Source of the DNA: Okapia johnstoni
Taxonomy: Eukaryota > Chordata > Mammalia > Artiodactyla > Giraffidae
Length of the DNA: 64,000 nucleotides
NCBI GenBank assembly: GCA_024291935.2
Contig: CM044320.1
Coordinates: 27,558,001-27,622,000, forward strand
Reading direction: 5' to 3'
The position numbers and the translations under genes are program-made. Numbering within the stretch: the stretch's first letter is position 1; each line of letters starts with the position of its first letter. The notes under the pieces were generated by a model. The model had not been told where the DNA came from. It did not search any database and saw only the letters and a program-made list of their open reading frames with translations. Below, one piece after another: positions 1-10,839 of the stretch.

Positions 1-504
1 TATGACGTTACTAAAAGCTCTGTTGGCTTGCCTTCCTAATAGCTGCATCCGTCTGCCTGGATTCTTAGCCTCTTGTTCCATGCCAGTGGTCAATAAATAA
101 TGCTCTGTATGGAAGAACATTTTGCAGGATTTTGGCTCACCCTTCTGAGGGTCTCTTCTATTTGGAAACCTATCTTGCCAAGTTGGTTGTCTTGTCGTGA
201 TAGCTTTTTTATTTTTAACTCAGCTTTTCTATTTGTTCTCAAAGAACAAATAGATGGATTTAGTACAAATTATTGCATTATAGCCAGAAGCAGAAGTCCT
301 GAAATGGTAGTGTTTCTCTGAGGGTTAGAGAACTAGTACTCACATTCCGCTGATATTTCAAGAGGCTACCTTGGAATATAAGCTTAATTTTAAACAGCAC
401 AACTTAAGGAGGGACTTCTGTTGTTTCTTCCATCTATAAGAGAAAATTTAGTGCTTTCTTTCTCCTTTGATCACCTAGTTTATACTGGTAACTGTTGAAA
501 CTAT

Positions 505-708
505 TCTTCCTGGGTAGCTCAGCTGTTAAACAATCTGCCTGCCATGCAGGAGACCTGGGTTCAATCCCTGGGTTGGGAAGATCCCCTGGTGAAAGGCATG
601 GCAACCCACTCCAGTATTCTTACCTGGAGGATTCCATGGACAGAGGAACCTGGCAGGCTACAGTCCATGGGGTCACTAAATGTTGGACATGACTGAGCGA
701 CAAACACT
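505..708 (+). mobile_element. Bov-tA SINE
   Basis: A tRNA-Glu-like head (GGGTAGCTCAGCTG, then GGTTCAATCCCTGG as the B box) is followed by the Bov-A body with CCCACTCCAGTATTCTTACC and the terminal GGACATGACTGAGCGAC. Essentially full length. Confidence 0.9.
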
Positions 709-1095
709 TTAGCTTAAATCTCTACTGGTGAGCATACGAAGACACTTCCTCCACAAAATACCATTTTATTGGCATTGAATTACTGAAAGAAACAATGAAA
801 GGCAATCTGGTTTTCCAGAAATTAATCTGGTCCTCTGGACTCTTTAGAAATATTTATTATTCTTTTGTATCTTACAAGTCATTCATGACCTGAGGATTAG
901 AATTTATCTTTCATAAGGGTCAGAAACAGGACAGTGTGGGAAAATACTTAAATAAAGATTGCACTGAGGGCAAATTTAGATGAGCTCAGAAATGCGGAGG
1001 CTCATTTGGGAACCCAGCAAGATGGAAGAACTGAACCTGAGCATTCCATATTAAACCTGAGACTTTTAAAGGGGCACTTAAGTGTATTATGAAGC

Positions 1096-1565
1096 AGACT
1101 TATTTTGCCGACAAAAGTCCATATAGTCAAAGCTATGGTTTTACTGTGTATGAATGTGAAAATTGGACCATAAAGAAGACTGAGCATCGAAGAATTCTTG
1201 CTTTTGATCTGTGGTGTTGGAGAAGACTGTTGAGAGTCCCTTGGACAGCAAGGAGATCAATCCAGTCAATCCTAAAGGAAATCAACCCAAAATGTTCATT
1301 GGAAGGACTGATGCTGAAGCTGAAACTCCAATACTATGGCCACGTGATGCAAAGAGCTGACTCATTGGAAAAGACCCTGATGCTGGGAAAGATTGAAGGC
1401 AGGAGGAGAAGGGGACAACAGAGGATGAAATGAATGGATGGCATCACCAACTCAGTGAACATGAGTTTGAGCAAGTTCTGGGAGTTGGTGAAGGACAGGG
1501 AAGCCTGGCGTGCTGCAGTCTATGGGGTCACAAAGAGTCAGACAGGATTGAGCGAGTGAACAAGT
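1096..1565 (+). mobile_element. BovB LINE 3' fragment
   Basis: A 5'-truncated BovB (RTE clade) copy. Its translation gives the C-terminal part of the BovB polyprotein, with the landmarks [19 protein letters not shown] and KLKLQYYGHVM. It ends in the BovB tail (GCGTGCTGCAGTCTATGGGG, then GATTGAGCGAGTG). It carries no RT catalytic motif and lies tail-to-tail with the next BovB. Confidence 0.9.
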
Positions 1566-1589
1566 GACCCTAGTTCAGAAAGAGCCCTT

Positions 1590-2449
1590 CAGTTCAGTTC
1601 AGTTCAGTCGCTCAGTTGTGTCTGACTCTTTGCGACCCCGTGAACTGCAATATGCCAGGGCTCCCTGTTCATCGCCAACTCCCAGAGTTTACTCACTTGT
1701 GTCCATTGAGTCAGTCATGCCATCCAGCCATCTCATCCTCTGTCGTCCCCTCCTCCTCCAACCTTCAATCTTTCCCAACATCAAGGTCTTTTCAAATGAG
1801 TCAGTACTTCCCATCACGTGGCCAAAGTATTGGATTTTCAGTTTCAGCATCAGTACTTCCAATGAATATTCAGGACTGATTTCCTTTAGGATGGACTGGT
1901 TGGAGCTCCTTGTGGTCCAAGGGACTCTCAAAAGTCTTCTCCAACAGCACAGTTCAAAAGCATCAATTCTTCAGCACTCAGCTTTCTTTATAGTCCAACT
2001 CTCACATCCATAGATGACTACTGAAAAAACCATAGCCTTGACTAGTTGGACGTTTGTTGGCAAAGTAATGTCTCTGCTTTTCAATAAGCTGTCTAGTTTG
2101 GTCATATCTTTTCTTCCAAGGAGAAAGCGTCTTTTAATTTCATGGCTGCAGTCACCATCTGCAGTGATTTTGGAGCCTAAGAAAATAAAGTCTGTCTGTT
2201 TCCACTGTTTCCCCATCTATTTACCATGAAGTGATGGGACCAGATGCCATGATCTTAGTTTTCTGAATGTTGAGTTTTAAACCAGCTTTTTCACTCTCCT
2301 CTTTCACTTTCATCAAGAGGCTCTTTAGTTCTTCTTTACTTTCTGCCATAAGGGTGGTATCATCTGCATATCTGAGGTTATTGATATTTCTCCTGGCAGT
2401 CTTGATTCCAGCTTGTGCTTCATCCATCCAAGCATTTCTCATGATGTAC
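1590..2449 (-). mobile_element. BovB LINE, minus-strand host copy, left part
   Basis: The left part of a minus-strand BovB: the 3' tail is at 1590 (tandem CAGTT units) and the sequence runs back through the C-terminal region to the RT region just past the YADD motif (NLRYADDTTLMAE on the minus strand). It breaks at 2449 within the codons for YIMRN and resumes at 3727. A plus-strand BovB fills the gap. A near-matching 14-base flank (1576-1589 and 3869-3882, 12 of 14 identical) marks its original target-site duplication. Confidence 0.88.
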
Positions 2450-3726
2450 AATTGCACTCATGTCACACACTAGTAAAGTAATGCTCAAAATTCTCCAAGC
2501 CATGCTTCAGCAATACATGAACTGTGAACTTCCAGATGTTCAAGCTGGTTTTAGAAAAGGCAGAGGAACCAGAGAACAAATTGCCAATATCTGCTGGATC
2601 ATCGAAAAAGCAAGAGAGTTCCAGAAAAACATCTACTTCTGCTTTATTGACTATGCCAAAGACTTTGACTGTGTGGATCACAATAAACTGTGGAAAATTC
2701 TGAAAGAGATGGGAATAACAGACCATCTGACCTGTCTCTTGAGAAATCTGTATGCAGGTTAGGAAGCAACAGTTAGAACTGGACATGGAACAACAGACTG
2801 GTTCCAAATAAGAAAAGGAGTACATCAAGGCTGTATATTGTCACCCTGCTTATTTAACTTATATGCAGAGTACATCATGAGAAACACTGGGCTGGATGAT
2901 GCACAAGCTGGAATCAAGATTGCCGGGACAAATATCAATAACCTCAGATATGCAGATGACACCACCCTTATGGCAGAAAGTGAAGAGGAACTAAAAAGTC
3001 TCTTGATGAAAGTGAAAGAGGAGAGTGAAAAAGTTGGCTTAAAGCTCAACATTTAGAAAACTAAGATTATAGCATCTGGTCCCATCACTTCATGGCAGAT
3101 AGATGGGCAAACAGTGGAAACAGTGGCTGACTTTTTTTTTTTTTGTACTCCAAAAATCACTGCAAATGGTGACTGCAGCCATGAAATTAAAAGACGCTTA
3201 CTCCTTGGAAGGAAAGTTATGACCAACCTAGACAGCATATTAAAAATCAGAGACATTACGTTGCCAACCAAAGGTCCATCTAGTCAAGGCTATGGTTTTT
3301 CCAGTGGTCATGTATGGATGTGAGAGTTGGACTATAAAGAAAGCTGAGCACCGAAGAATTGATGCTTTTGAACTATGGTGTTGGCAAAGACTCTTGAGAG
3401 TCCCTTGGACTGCAAGGAGATCCAACCAGTCCATCCTAAAGGAAATAGGTCCTGGGCGTTCATTGGAAGGACTGATGTTGAAGCTGAAACTCCAATATTT
3501 TGGCCACCTGATGCAAAAAGCTGACTCATTTGAAAAGACCCTGATGTTGGGAAAGATTGAAGCCAGGAGGAGAAGGGGATGACAGGATGAGATGGTTAGA
3601 TGGCATCACCAACTGAATGGACATGAGTTTGGGTAAACTCCGGGAGTCGGTGATGGACAGGGAGGCCTGTCGTGCTGCGATTCATGGGGTCGCAAAGAGT
3701 CAGACACGACTGAGTGACTGAACTGA
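2450..3726 (+). mobile_element. BovB LINE inserted inside another BovB
   Basis: A plus-strand, 5'-truncated BovB beginning just before the RT domain. Translation shows VQAGFRKGRG, DYAKDFDCVDHNKLW, an SPCLFNLYAEY block and the catalytic NLRYADDTT motif, then the C-terminal region ([17 protein letters not shown]) and the BovB tail at about 3726. In-frame stops (for example TAG at 2760 and at 3054) and a T-run expansion at 3131-3144 make it non-coding today. Confidence 0.9.
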
Positions 3727-3868
3727 ACTCTGCATATAAGTTAATTAAGCAGGGTGACAATATACAGCCTTGACATACTCCTTTCTCTATTTGGCACCAA
3801 TCTGTTGTTCCATATCCAGTTCTAACTGTTGCTTCCTGACCTGCATACAGATTTCTTAAGAGGCAGAT
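3727..3868 (-). mobile_element. BovB LINE, minus-strand host copy, right part
   Basis: Continues the minus-strand copy interrupted at 2449. Its reverse complement reads through the RT block GHGTTDW to LFNLYAE and joins the left part without loss of element sequence. It ends at the right target-site duplication (3869-3882). Confidence 0.88.
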
Positions 3869-4078
3869 CAGAAAGGACCCTTTGGCTCCCTACAAAAATT
3901 GTATAGGTTATTTTTGGAGGAAAGCATCACCAGTTAACAGCCATGCAGCTCCAAGATATAAAGTTCAAACCAGCTAGAACTGACCAAGCAGATCACTGTA
4001 AACGTGCATGGAAACAACACCAGTTAGAAAAAACAGGAAAACAACCATACAGATCTCTAAAAGTGTTGAGTGGGATAT

Positions 4079-4210
4079 ACCTAGTGGTCCAGTGGCTAAG
4101 ATTCCATGCTCCCAATGCAGGGGCCCAGGTTTGATCCCTGGTCGGGGAACTGGATCCTACACACTGCAACTGAGACTCTGTGCAGCCAAATATTTTTTTA
4201 AAAAAATATT
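4079..4210 (+). mobile_element. CHR-type tRNA-Glu-derived SINE
   Basis: The head TAGTGGTCCAGTGGCTAAGA and the B box GGTTTGATCCCTGGTCGGGG are followed by a TGCAGCCAAATA end and an A/T-rich tail. It lacks the Bov-A body, which separates it from Bov-tA. Confidence 0.8.
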
Positions 4211-4978
4211 AAGTTATTTAAGTGATAAAAGAAATACTCAGATGTTTGAAGAAAAACATGAGGGCATAAAAGATAGAAAGGAGAGAAGACATAATTGCAG
4301 GGAAGATAAATGACTTTTGGGAATATAATCAGGGAAATATGATAAGTGAAATGGCATAAAAGACTACTAAAATTTTGGAGAATTAGTAAACTGGAAGGCA
4401 GAGAATGTGAAGAAAGTATCCGGAATGAAGCTCAGATGAGAAGTTGGAAAATGTAAAAGATTCTGTGAGCCATTGGAGGAGAAATTAGAAAGTCTAATAT
4501 ACATAATCATAGTTCTAGTAGAGGATAGGAAACATAAACTATTGAGGAAAGGACAAAGAAAAAAAACAATTTAAACATAAACACAGAATAGTGAAACCAC
4601 AGAACACCAGAGATGAAAAAAATCTTGAAGTTAGCCAGAGAACAGTCCTTTCAGTCAGTCTGAGAGCAAAGCTGTTGGAAATAAATGGAGTCAGAAGACA
4701 GAAAAATATTTTCTTCAAAGTTTTGAGAGAATATGATAGTCAGCCTAAAATTGTGCACTGGGCAAATCTGTTTCAAAAGAGTAGAAATAAAGACATATTC
4801 AGGCAAGTCACAACTTAACCACCTACCAGATCTTAACTAAAGAAGTGTATGATGGATGTATTCTAGAAAGAAAAAGAAGAGCAGAGGAAAATTTGTAAGG
4901 GATAATAGAAATGATGAACAGGTAAATTAGAAAATCATGATTCCATTGAAACAAACATGATATGCATAAATAATAGTA

Positions 4979-5054
4979 TTGAGTTGGCCAAAATGTTCGT
5001 TTGGGTTTTTCCATAAGATGTTACAGAAACACCCGAACTTTTTGGCCAACCCAA
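4979..5054. mobile_element. mariner-type MITE (palindromic)
   Basis: A 76-base element whose ends are near-perfect inverted repeats (TTGAGTTGGCCAAAATGTTC at the left; the right end reads GAACTTTTTGGCCAACCCAA). The left flank is TA (4977-4978) and the right flank TG, a one-base decay of the TA target duplication. The TTGGGTTGGCCAAAA-type end is typical of the short ruminant mariner derivatives. It has no coding capacity. Confidence 0.85.
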
Positions 5055-5184
5055 TGTTTTCAGATTGTAGGCATTTTTTTAAAGATTTTAAGGAAAAGAA
5101 TTAAAATATGAGACAATAATAACATGTAACTCAAGGGATTAAGGATGAATTGAAGTGTTCTGCACTCTTGTATTGCTCAGAAAA

Positions 5185-5250
5185 CAGATTCAGATGAGGA
5201 AACTGAGGCAGAAATGTTGAGTAACTTTCCCAAGGCCGCATAATTAATCC
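5185..5250 (-). mobile_element. MIR SINE core fragment
   Basis: CAGATGAGGAAACTGAGGCA followed by GTAACTTTCCCAAGGCCGCA is the reverse complement of the conserved MIR core. Confidence 0.75.
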
Positions 5251-5640
5251 AGAATTCTTTCTTTTGTCCTAAAAACTTATTAGGAAAAAATTGAGGATGA
5301 CAAATTGAGATAACTTAAAATTAGGATTTTTTTTTGGTCTTGCCCCTCGCTGAGGACAAGATAATGAAAGGATTTGGTTTTCTGTCTCTCTGTTTCTTCA
5401 CTGGGTCATGAGATGAAAATTCTTAAGATAAACAACATGATAAAGTCAAGAAGATAGAAATTAATGGTTAGTGTATTCCCTGGAAATAACAGAGCAAATG
5501 ATGAGACAGACTTAAGGAACAACCTCAGATTCTGTGCCCTGCTCCTGGCTTCATATGCCTGTGCTTAAGAAGGGCAACATGTGGAAGAAAAAGAGGCTCC
5601 ACAGAAAATACCACAAAGGCAGATGGTAGAGATGGGAGTT

Positions 5641-5851
5641 GGGCTTCCCAGGTAGCCCAGTCCACTAGGTGGCCCAATCTACCTGCCAGTGCAGGGGATG
5701 CAAGAGATATGGGTTCAATCCCTGGGTTGGGAAGATCCCCTGGAGAAGGGAATGGCAACCCACCCCAGTATTCTTGCCTGGAAAATAACATGGACAGAGG
5801 AGCCTGGTGGGCTACAGTCCATGGGGTCACAAAGAGTCGGACACTACTGAG

Positions 5852-5852
<1 letters not shown>
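5641..5852 (+). mobile_element. Bov-tA SINE
   Basis: Starts at GGGCTTCCCAGGTAGCCCAG, has a head with a small internal expansion, the B box GGTTCAATCCCTGGGTTGGG, and a complete Bov-A body ending GTCGGACACTACTGAGTC. Its 3' end runs straight into the CA microsatellite. Confidence 0.92.

Positions 5853-5906
<54 letters not shown>
5853..5906. repeat. (CA)27 microsatellite
   Basis: 54 bases of uninterrupted CA dinucleotide at the tail of the preceding SINE. Pure tracts of this length are usually length-polymorphic. Confidence 0.98.
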
Positions 5907-5907
<1 letters not shown>

Positions 5908-7582
5908 GAGTCACAGTAACGGCAAGAGCCTCCCACATTCTTGCCTTAAAGTACATAAAACATCTCTGTCACTGATTCCTTTGGGAAGGCTTTTGCATTG
6001 TGCCATCTTTAGACTGCTCTCACAGCAGAGCTAAATGTTTATAAAGTAACCTGAATCCTATGTATGCTGAATTCAGTTTAAATCCCTGAAAGTCTGCCAA
6101 AAGGAAGAAAAGTATCCATCAAGAATCAAGAGAGCTGAAACTCAAGTACAGTTCTACCTGATCAGATGGGCCCTTCTGTTTGGGAACTCATCTCCCTGCA
6201 TGGATGGCAGGTTGGGGTTGATTTGCCAAATAGATGTGATTTAACTGAATGTGATGCCCTGCTACACCCACCTCCCCGTCCCCCTACCCCTGCCCTGGGT
6301 TTCAAGAAACTGTGGAAAGAGGCAGAGAAAAGCCCCTTTATGTGGCCAAGAGAGTAAGGAAATGGAATTAAATAAAGTGTGAGGAGGAAAGTAAGAAGCA
6401 GTAGGCAAAAGAGATAGGGGATGCAAGCGTAAACTTAAAGTACAGAAACACTAGAAGATAAGTGACCTGTTTTGAGATGGGACTAATGAAATCTGTTCTT
6501 TGCGCAAATCAAGTAAACAGTGTCTCCTCTGGCTCCATCCATCAGTATTCATTTAAACAGTTGAAACAAAACCAATTATTATGCAGTTACCAATATAAAA
6601 TAAATGGATGAAATCACATAGGAGTCCTTTGATTAAAGCCTGAAAGCAGGAGATATAAATATAATTTATATTTCTGTGTTGCTTTTCTGAGTCACTGAAT
6701 ATGTAAAAATGCCTTTCTGTCATTCTGCTTTTGAAATCTCTCTCTCAGCTGCAGTGAGTCATTCCCTTTCCAGATTCTTATAAATGTTATGATTCTGATA
6801 ATCCTATTGCAATGATTACAGATATCTCTACACCTGAAAGTTAGACTGAGTTTTGCCTATAGAAAATTTGAAATGAGAGAGAACTTGAATTATGGCTGTG
6901 TGATTTTGTTTTTTTTTTTTCCTTTTGCATCTGTGTAACTTTACTTTTTGTTTTGGAAAAATATTGGGGCTGCTTTCCTGTGGGTGTGGAGAAGAGGCAT
7001 GTATTTATCAGACAGGCTGGTCCCTTTTTTGTTCAATGAAAATTAAACAGAATTTTAAAGCACAAACAGATGGATTCACTTAAATCATTTCCCTCCAGTA
7101 TTGTTTATCATCTCCTTTTGATTGCCCAAAGTTCCTTGTGTCTTGACACACATTTTCTCATATTCTCAGGAGCAAGGAATTAAAGACTCAGTTACTCAAA
7201 GGACTTGATACTTAAGAACTTTTCAAAGTTATGTTTTTAATTTTTAAATTTCTAACTTTAAGTATTTCAGAGTAGAGTGGTATGAATCATCCAAAGAATT
7301 GTATTTCATGAGCTGGGTCTTTTTCCTGGAGTCTCTTAAAATTATTCAAAAAAAATGGAGATAAATGTTTGAGAACATGCATATTTATCTCAGTCCCTTC
7401 ATGTGTGTATTTGTGTAACATAAAGTTGGGTGAGACTTCAGAGGTTATCAGTTCTATCCCTCTAACTTTAGACATGATTACACTTCAAACAATCTTATAA
7501 AGTAATTTGTTTTTGATGACACAATAATATCCTTTTTCTGTGAAATAATTTTATTTGTAGCCTCTCCTTTTAAGAAAGAGTA

Positions 7583-8188
7583 GTCTTCCCTCATAGCTCA
7601 GTTGGTAAAGAACCCACCTGCAATGCAGGAGCGGAGAAGGCAATGGCACCCCACTCCAGTACTCTTGCCTGGAAAATCCCGTGGACAGAGGAGCCTGGTG
7701 GGCTGCTGTCCATGAGGTCTCTAAAAGTCAGACATGACTGAGCGACTTCACTTTCACTTTTCACTTTCATGCACTGGAGAAGGAAATGGCAACCCACTCC
7801 AGTGTTCTTGCCTGGAGAATCCCAGGGACGGGGGAGCCTGGTGGGCTGCTGTCTATGAGGTCACACAGAGTCGGACACAACTGAAGTGACTTAGCAGCAG
7901 CAGCAGCAGCAATGCACGAGATCCCAGTTCGATTCCTGGGTCGGGAAGATGCTGGAGAAGGAATAGGCTACCCACTCCAGTATTCTTGGGCTTCCCTTGT
8001 GGCTCAGCTGGTAAAGAATCTGCCTGCAATGTGGGAGACCTGGGTTCAATCCCTGTGTTGGAACGATCCCCTGCAGAAGGGAAAGGCTACCCACTCCAGT
8101 ATCCTGGCCTGGAGAATTCCATGGACTGTATAGTTCAGGGGATCACAAAGAGTCAGACACGACAGAGCGACTTTCATTTTCACTTCTT
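7583..8188 (+). mobile_element. Head-duplicated Bov-tA SINE interrupted by Bov-A2
   Basis: The outer element starts at GTCTTCCCTCATAGCTCAGT. Its first head is split by a Bov-A2 (7632-7909) and resumes at 7921 with the B box GTTCGATTCCTGGGTCGGG. A partial Bov-A body ends in CCAGTATTCTTGGG and joins directly to a second tRNA-like head (CTTCCCTTGTGGCTCAGCTG), followed by a full Bov-A body ending in GACACGACAGAGCGACTTTC. The same head-to-head junction recurs at two other loci in this window. Confidence 0.88.
7632..7909 (+). mobile_element. Bov-A2 SINE (Bov-A dimer)
   Basis: Two tandem Bov-A units without a tRNA head (GGAGAAGGCAATGGCACCCC and, from about 7780, GGAGAAGGAAATGGCAACCC) ending in (AGC)6 at 7893-7910. 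The flanks CAATGCAGGAG (7621-7631) and CAATGCACGAG (7910-7920) are its target-site duplication, 10 of 11 identical, placing the insertion inside the older SINE head. Confidence 0.9.
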
Positions 8189-8878
8189 TCATTTGGTTGT
8201 TATCTACACTTGTCATCTCTCCTATTTGAAGACTAATATATGTAAATATATGGCCATTTCCTACAGCATTCCTAACCATTTCTGCTTTTAAAATTTTAAG
8301 TAAACCATGATAAGGCACACTGTGAGAAATAGTTTGGCTTGAGGAAAAAGAAATTTATATGTTTATGCCTTTATCTTTGCACCTGCAGAATAAAAATATT
8401 CTTGCTTTTCATGGGGTTGCCAAGACCCCTGCTTGTTCAGATCATTCAAAATATGTAACCTCACAGCCTTGCAGAAGCAAAGTGTTTTTTCTCTGTTACA
8501 AGGTTCATTTTAAATCTCATCCCAGGCAGTAAGTCTGGAGTCATTAGTTCTGCTTATTTGTTTTAAATTTTGTTAATCCCTGAGTTCCAAGAACTCTAAT
8601 CGTTGAGTGGATTTTTAAATTTGTATTTTTAAGAGTGAATTGCATGTCTCTGAGAGAATCAGCTGGCAGCTATTAAAAATCAACAATGAAGAAAATCACT
8701 CCTCTCATAAATTGCCTTCAGAAAATATATTGTGTGCAGACAGAAATGGATCATGTTCCCACAGGCTTTCAATTACTTTAAAAAAGTACTAGGAAACTAT
8801 CCCCAAACTCACAATTAGTTATCAGAATAAGAAATTGCCTAAAGCGGTGCCTGTCAGGAGTCTCTTTGGTGTGCCTGT

Positions 8879-9108
8879 GTGTGTGCTCAGTCATTCATTC
8901 ATGTCCTGCTCTATGGACTGTATGGATCGTTTGTGACCCTATGGATTGTAGGCACCAGGCTCCTCTGTCCATTGGACTTTTCAGGCAAGAATCCTGTGGT
9001 GGGTTGCCATGCCCTCCTCCAGGGAATCTTCCTGACCCAGGGATCAAATTCACATCTCTTATGTCTCCGGCATTGGCAGGCTGGTCCTTTACCACTAGTG
9101 CCACCCAA
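8879..9108 (-). mobile_element. Bov-tA SINE
   Basis: Minus-strand copy: the Bov-A body appears as CTCCTCTGTCCATTGGACTT and GGTGGGTTGCCATGCCCTCC, and the head as GCTGGTCCTTTACCACTAGT. It abuts a CHR-type SINE on the other strand. Confidence 0.9.
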
Positions 9109-9110
9109 CT

Positions 9111-9262
9111 GGGACTTTCCTGGTGATCCAGTAGTTAAGACACTGTGGTTCCACTGCAGGGGGCACAGTTTCAATCCCTGGTCAGGAAACTAAGACCTTT
9201 CATGCCTTGCAATGCAGCCAAAAAATAACAAAACAAAACAAACAAAAAAACACCACCACAAA
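9111..9262 (+). mobile_element. CHR-type SINE
   Basis: GGGACTTTCCTGGTGATCCA, the B box GTTTCAATCCCTGGTCAGGA and an end in TGCAGCCAAAAAATAAC with an A-rich tail. Confidence 0.82.
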
Positions 9263-9294
9263 AAAGATAATTCCTTAAAAAAAAAATGATGTGG

Positions 9295-9590
9295 CAGATT
9301 AAAACTTTGCCATGACCTGGCCAGCCCCACACAACCTTGCCCCACAATCTCTCTGACCATGTTCCCTGCCCCTCCTTCCTCTTTGCTAACCTGCAGTCAC
9401 ACTGACCTCCTCACTGATCCTCTGACAATGCCCAGGTAGGTCCCTCTTTCTGGAACATGCTTTCCCAAATACTTGTCTAAATGTCTTCCTTATTTTATCA
9501 AGCCTCTGTTCAAATGTTACCCTTAGTGCATTCTGTCTTTCTTGATCCTCTACCCTCTGCATTATTTGTTTTCTGGGTATGAAATATATT
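9295..9590 (+). mobile_element. L2 LINE 3' region, left part
   Basis: Ancient L2 remnant recognised by CTCTTTGCTAACCTGCAGTC, the TTTCTGGAACATGCTTTCCC block and CAAGCCTCTGTTCAAATGTT. It continues at about 9985-10165 after an L1 insertion. Confidence 0.7.
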
Positions 9591-9599
9591 TATTTGTGT

Positions 9600-9984
9600 G
9601 TGTGTGTATATATATATATATTTTTTTAATTAGAGAGTAATTACGATATTGTGATGGTTTTTGCCATACATCAACATGAATCAGCCATAGGTATACATAT
9701 GTCCCCTCTCTCTTGACCCCCTCCCACCTCCATCCCACCCCTCTAGGTTGTCACAGAGCACTGACTTTGGGTTCCCTACATCATACAGTGATATTCTCTC
9801 ATCATCCCACCTCCTCCTTTCCCCACTGTGTCCAACATGTCTGTGTCTTCTTTGCTGCTATGCAAGTAGGGTGATCAGTACTCTCTTTTTAGATTCCATA
9901 TATATGCATTGATATGCAGTATTTGTCTTTCTCTTTCTGACTTATTTCACTCTGTATAATAGTTTCTTTGTACCAGTAAAAATT
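9600..9984 (-). mobile_element. Ruminant L1 3' end fragment
   Basis: Reverse complement of the L1 3' end: GTTTTTGCCATACATCAACA, AATCAGCCATAGGTATACAT, CATCCCACCCCTCTAGGTTG and TCTTTCTGACTTATTTCACT are hallmarks. The left edge carries a TG/TA tract (9595-9620) where the A-tail sits. It was inserted into L2. Confidence 0.85.
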
Positions 9985-10165
9985 CTCTGACTTTCTTTTC
10001 TTCTCCACCCCACTTTCTTCTTCTTCCTCCTTCTCTTCTTTGTCTAGTTTCTGTCTCCCCTGAAAGCTCCAAGAGCAGCGAATTTTCTTTCATTCACTAC
10101 CGCATCCTTTACTCCCTGGAATGGAACACACAATCAATATTTGCTAAAGGAACAAATCATTGGGA
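9985..10165 (+). mobile_element. L2 LINE 3' region, right part
   Basis: Continues the L2 copy: TTTCTGTCTCCCCTGAAAGC followed by AATCAATATTTGCTAAAGGA, the decayed L2 terminal ATTTGTTGAATGA motif. Confidence 0.65.
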
Positions 10166-10638
10166 TACTTACTCTGTGCAAATACCTTGATAACCTTTAA
10201 ACCACATTGAACTAGTATCCAGCTCCTTAATGGTTAAGCTGCTTTTCTAAGATTATCTGGAGACTCAGTCAGCTTTAATTTAATAAATAGTCTAAATTAA
10301 ACTAACACTTTCTAACCTTTCTTATATGAGAGCTTATATATTTGTATAATGATATGTGCAAATATGATGTTACATAGCTGTGAAATGAAAAGAATTGAGA
10401 GGTTTGTGAAAATTGTATATATTTTATAAAATGATAAAATCAAATTATATTAGTGATCTTATTAAAATTTAATTTATTCTGGAGCATTCAAATTGATAAA
10501 AAATGTACGACCATTAGTACTTCCCAGAACACTTGTAACTTATTTGCTGCACACAATGATAGGTTGGTTGGGAAACAGTGAGTTAAAAATCTAGTGCACT
10601 TAGTTGTCTTTTGGCTCAGGAAATTACATAATAAGATA

Positions 10639-10839
10639 GTTTGTCAGCCTTGGTCAGATGGTGAAAAATTTGCCTGCAATGCAGGAGACATAGGTTCATT
10701 CCCTGGGTTGGGAAGATCCCTTGCAAAAGGGAATGGCTACCTACTCCAATATTCTTGAATAGAGACTCCAATGGACAGAGGAGCCTGGTGGGCTACAGTC
10801 CATGGAGTCGCAAAGAGTCAAACACAACTAACACTTTGA
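10639..10839 (+). mobile_element. Bov-tA SINE
   Basis: Degenerate head (GTCAGCCTTGGTCAGATGGT), B box GGTTCATTCCCTGGGTTGGG, and a Bov-A body ending GTCAAACACAACTAACACTT. Confidence 0.88.

Noticed and set aside
495..692. Open frames inside Bov-tA copies (recurring GNPLQYSYLE and MDRG(A/T)W type peptides) as small genes
   Set aside because: The same peptides recur at more than a dozen SINE loci in several frames; they are translations of the repeat, not genes.
1590..3868. A second host gene encoding a reverse transcriptase
   Set aside because: All RT-like frames here and at 27.4-28.5 and 57.0-59.1 kb are BovB fragments with stops, frameshifts, truncations or inversions.
7893..7910. Short tandem repeats and dense SINE repeats as a CRISPR-like array
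   Set aside because: Eukaryotic context, no regular spacer-repeat spacing, and the repeats are explained by SINE ends and microsatellites.
7986..8060. tRNA-like heads (GTGGCTCAGCTGGTAAAGAA with a GGTTCAATCCC box) as tRNA genes
   Set aside because: They lack a proper acceptor stem pairing and anticodon arm and always continue into the Bov-A body or CHR body; they are SINE promoters.
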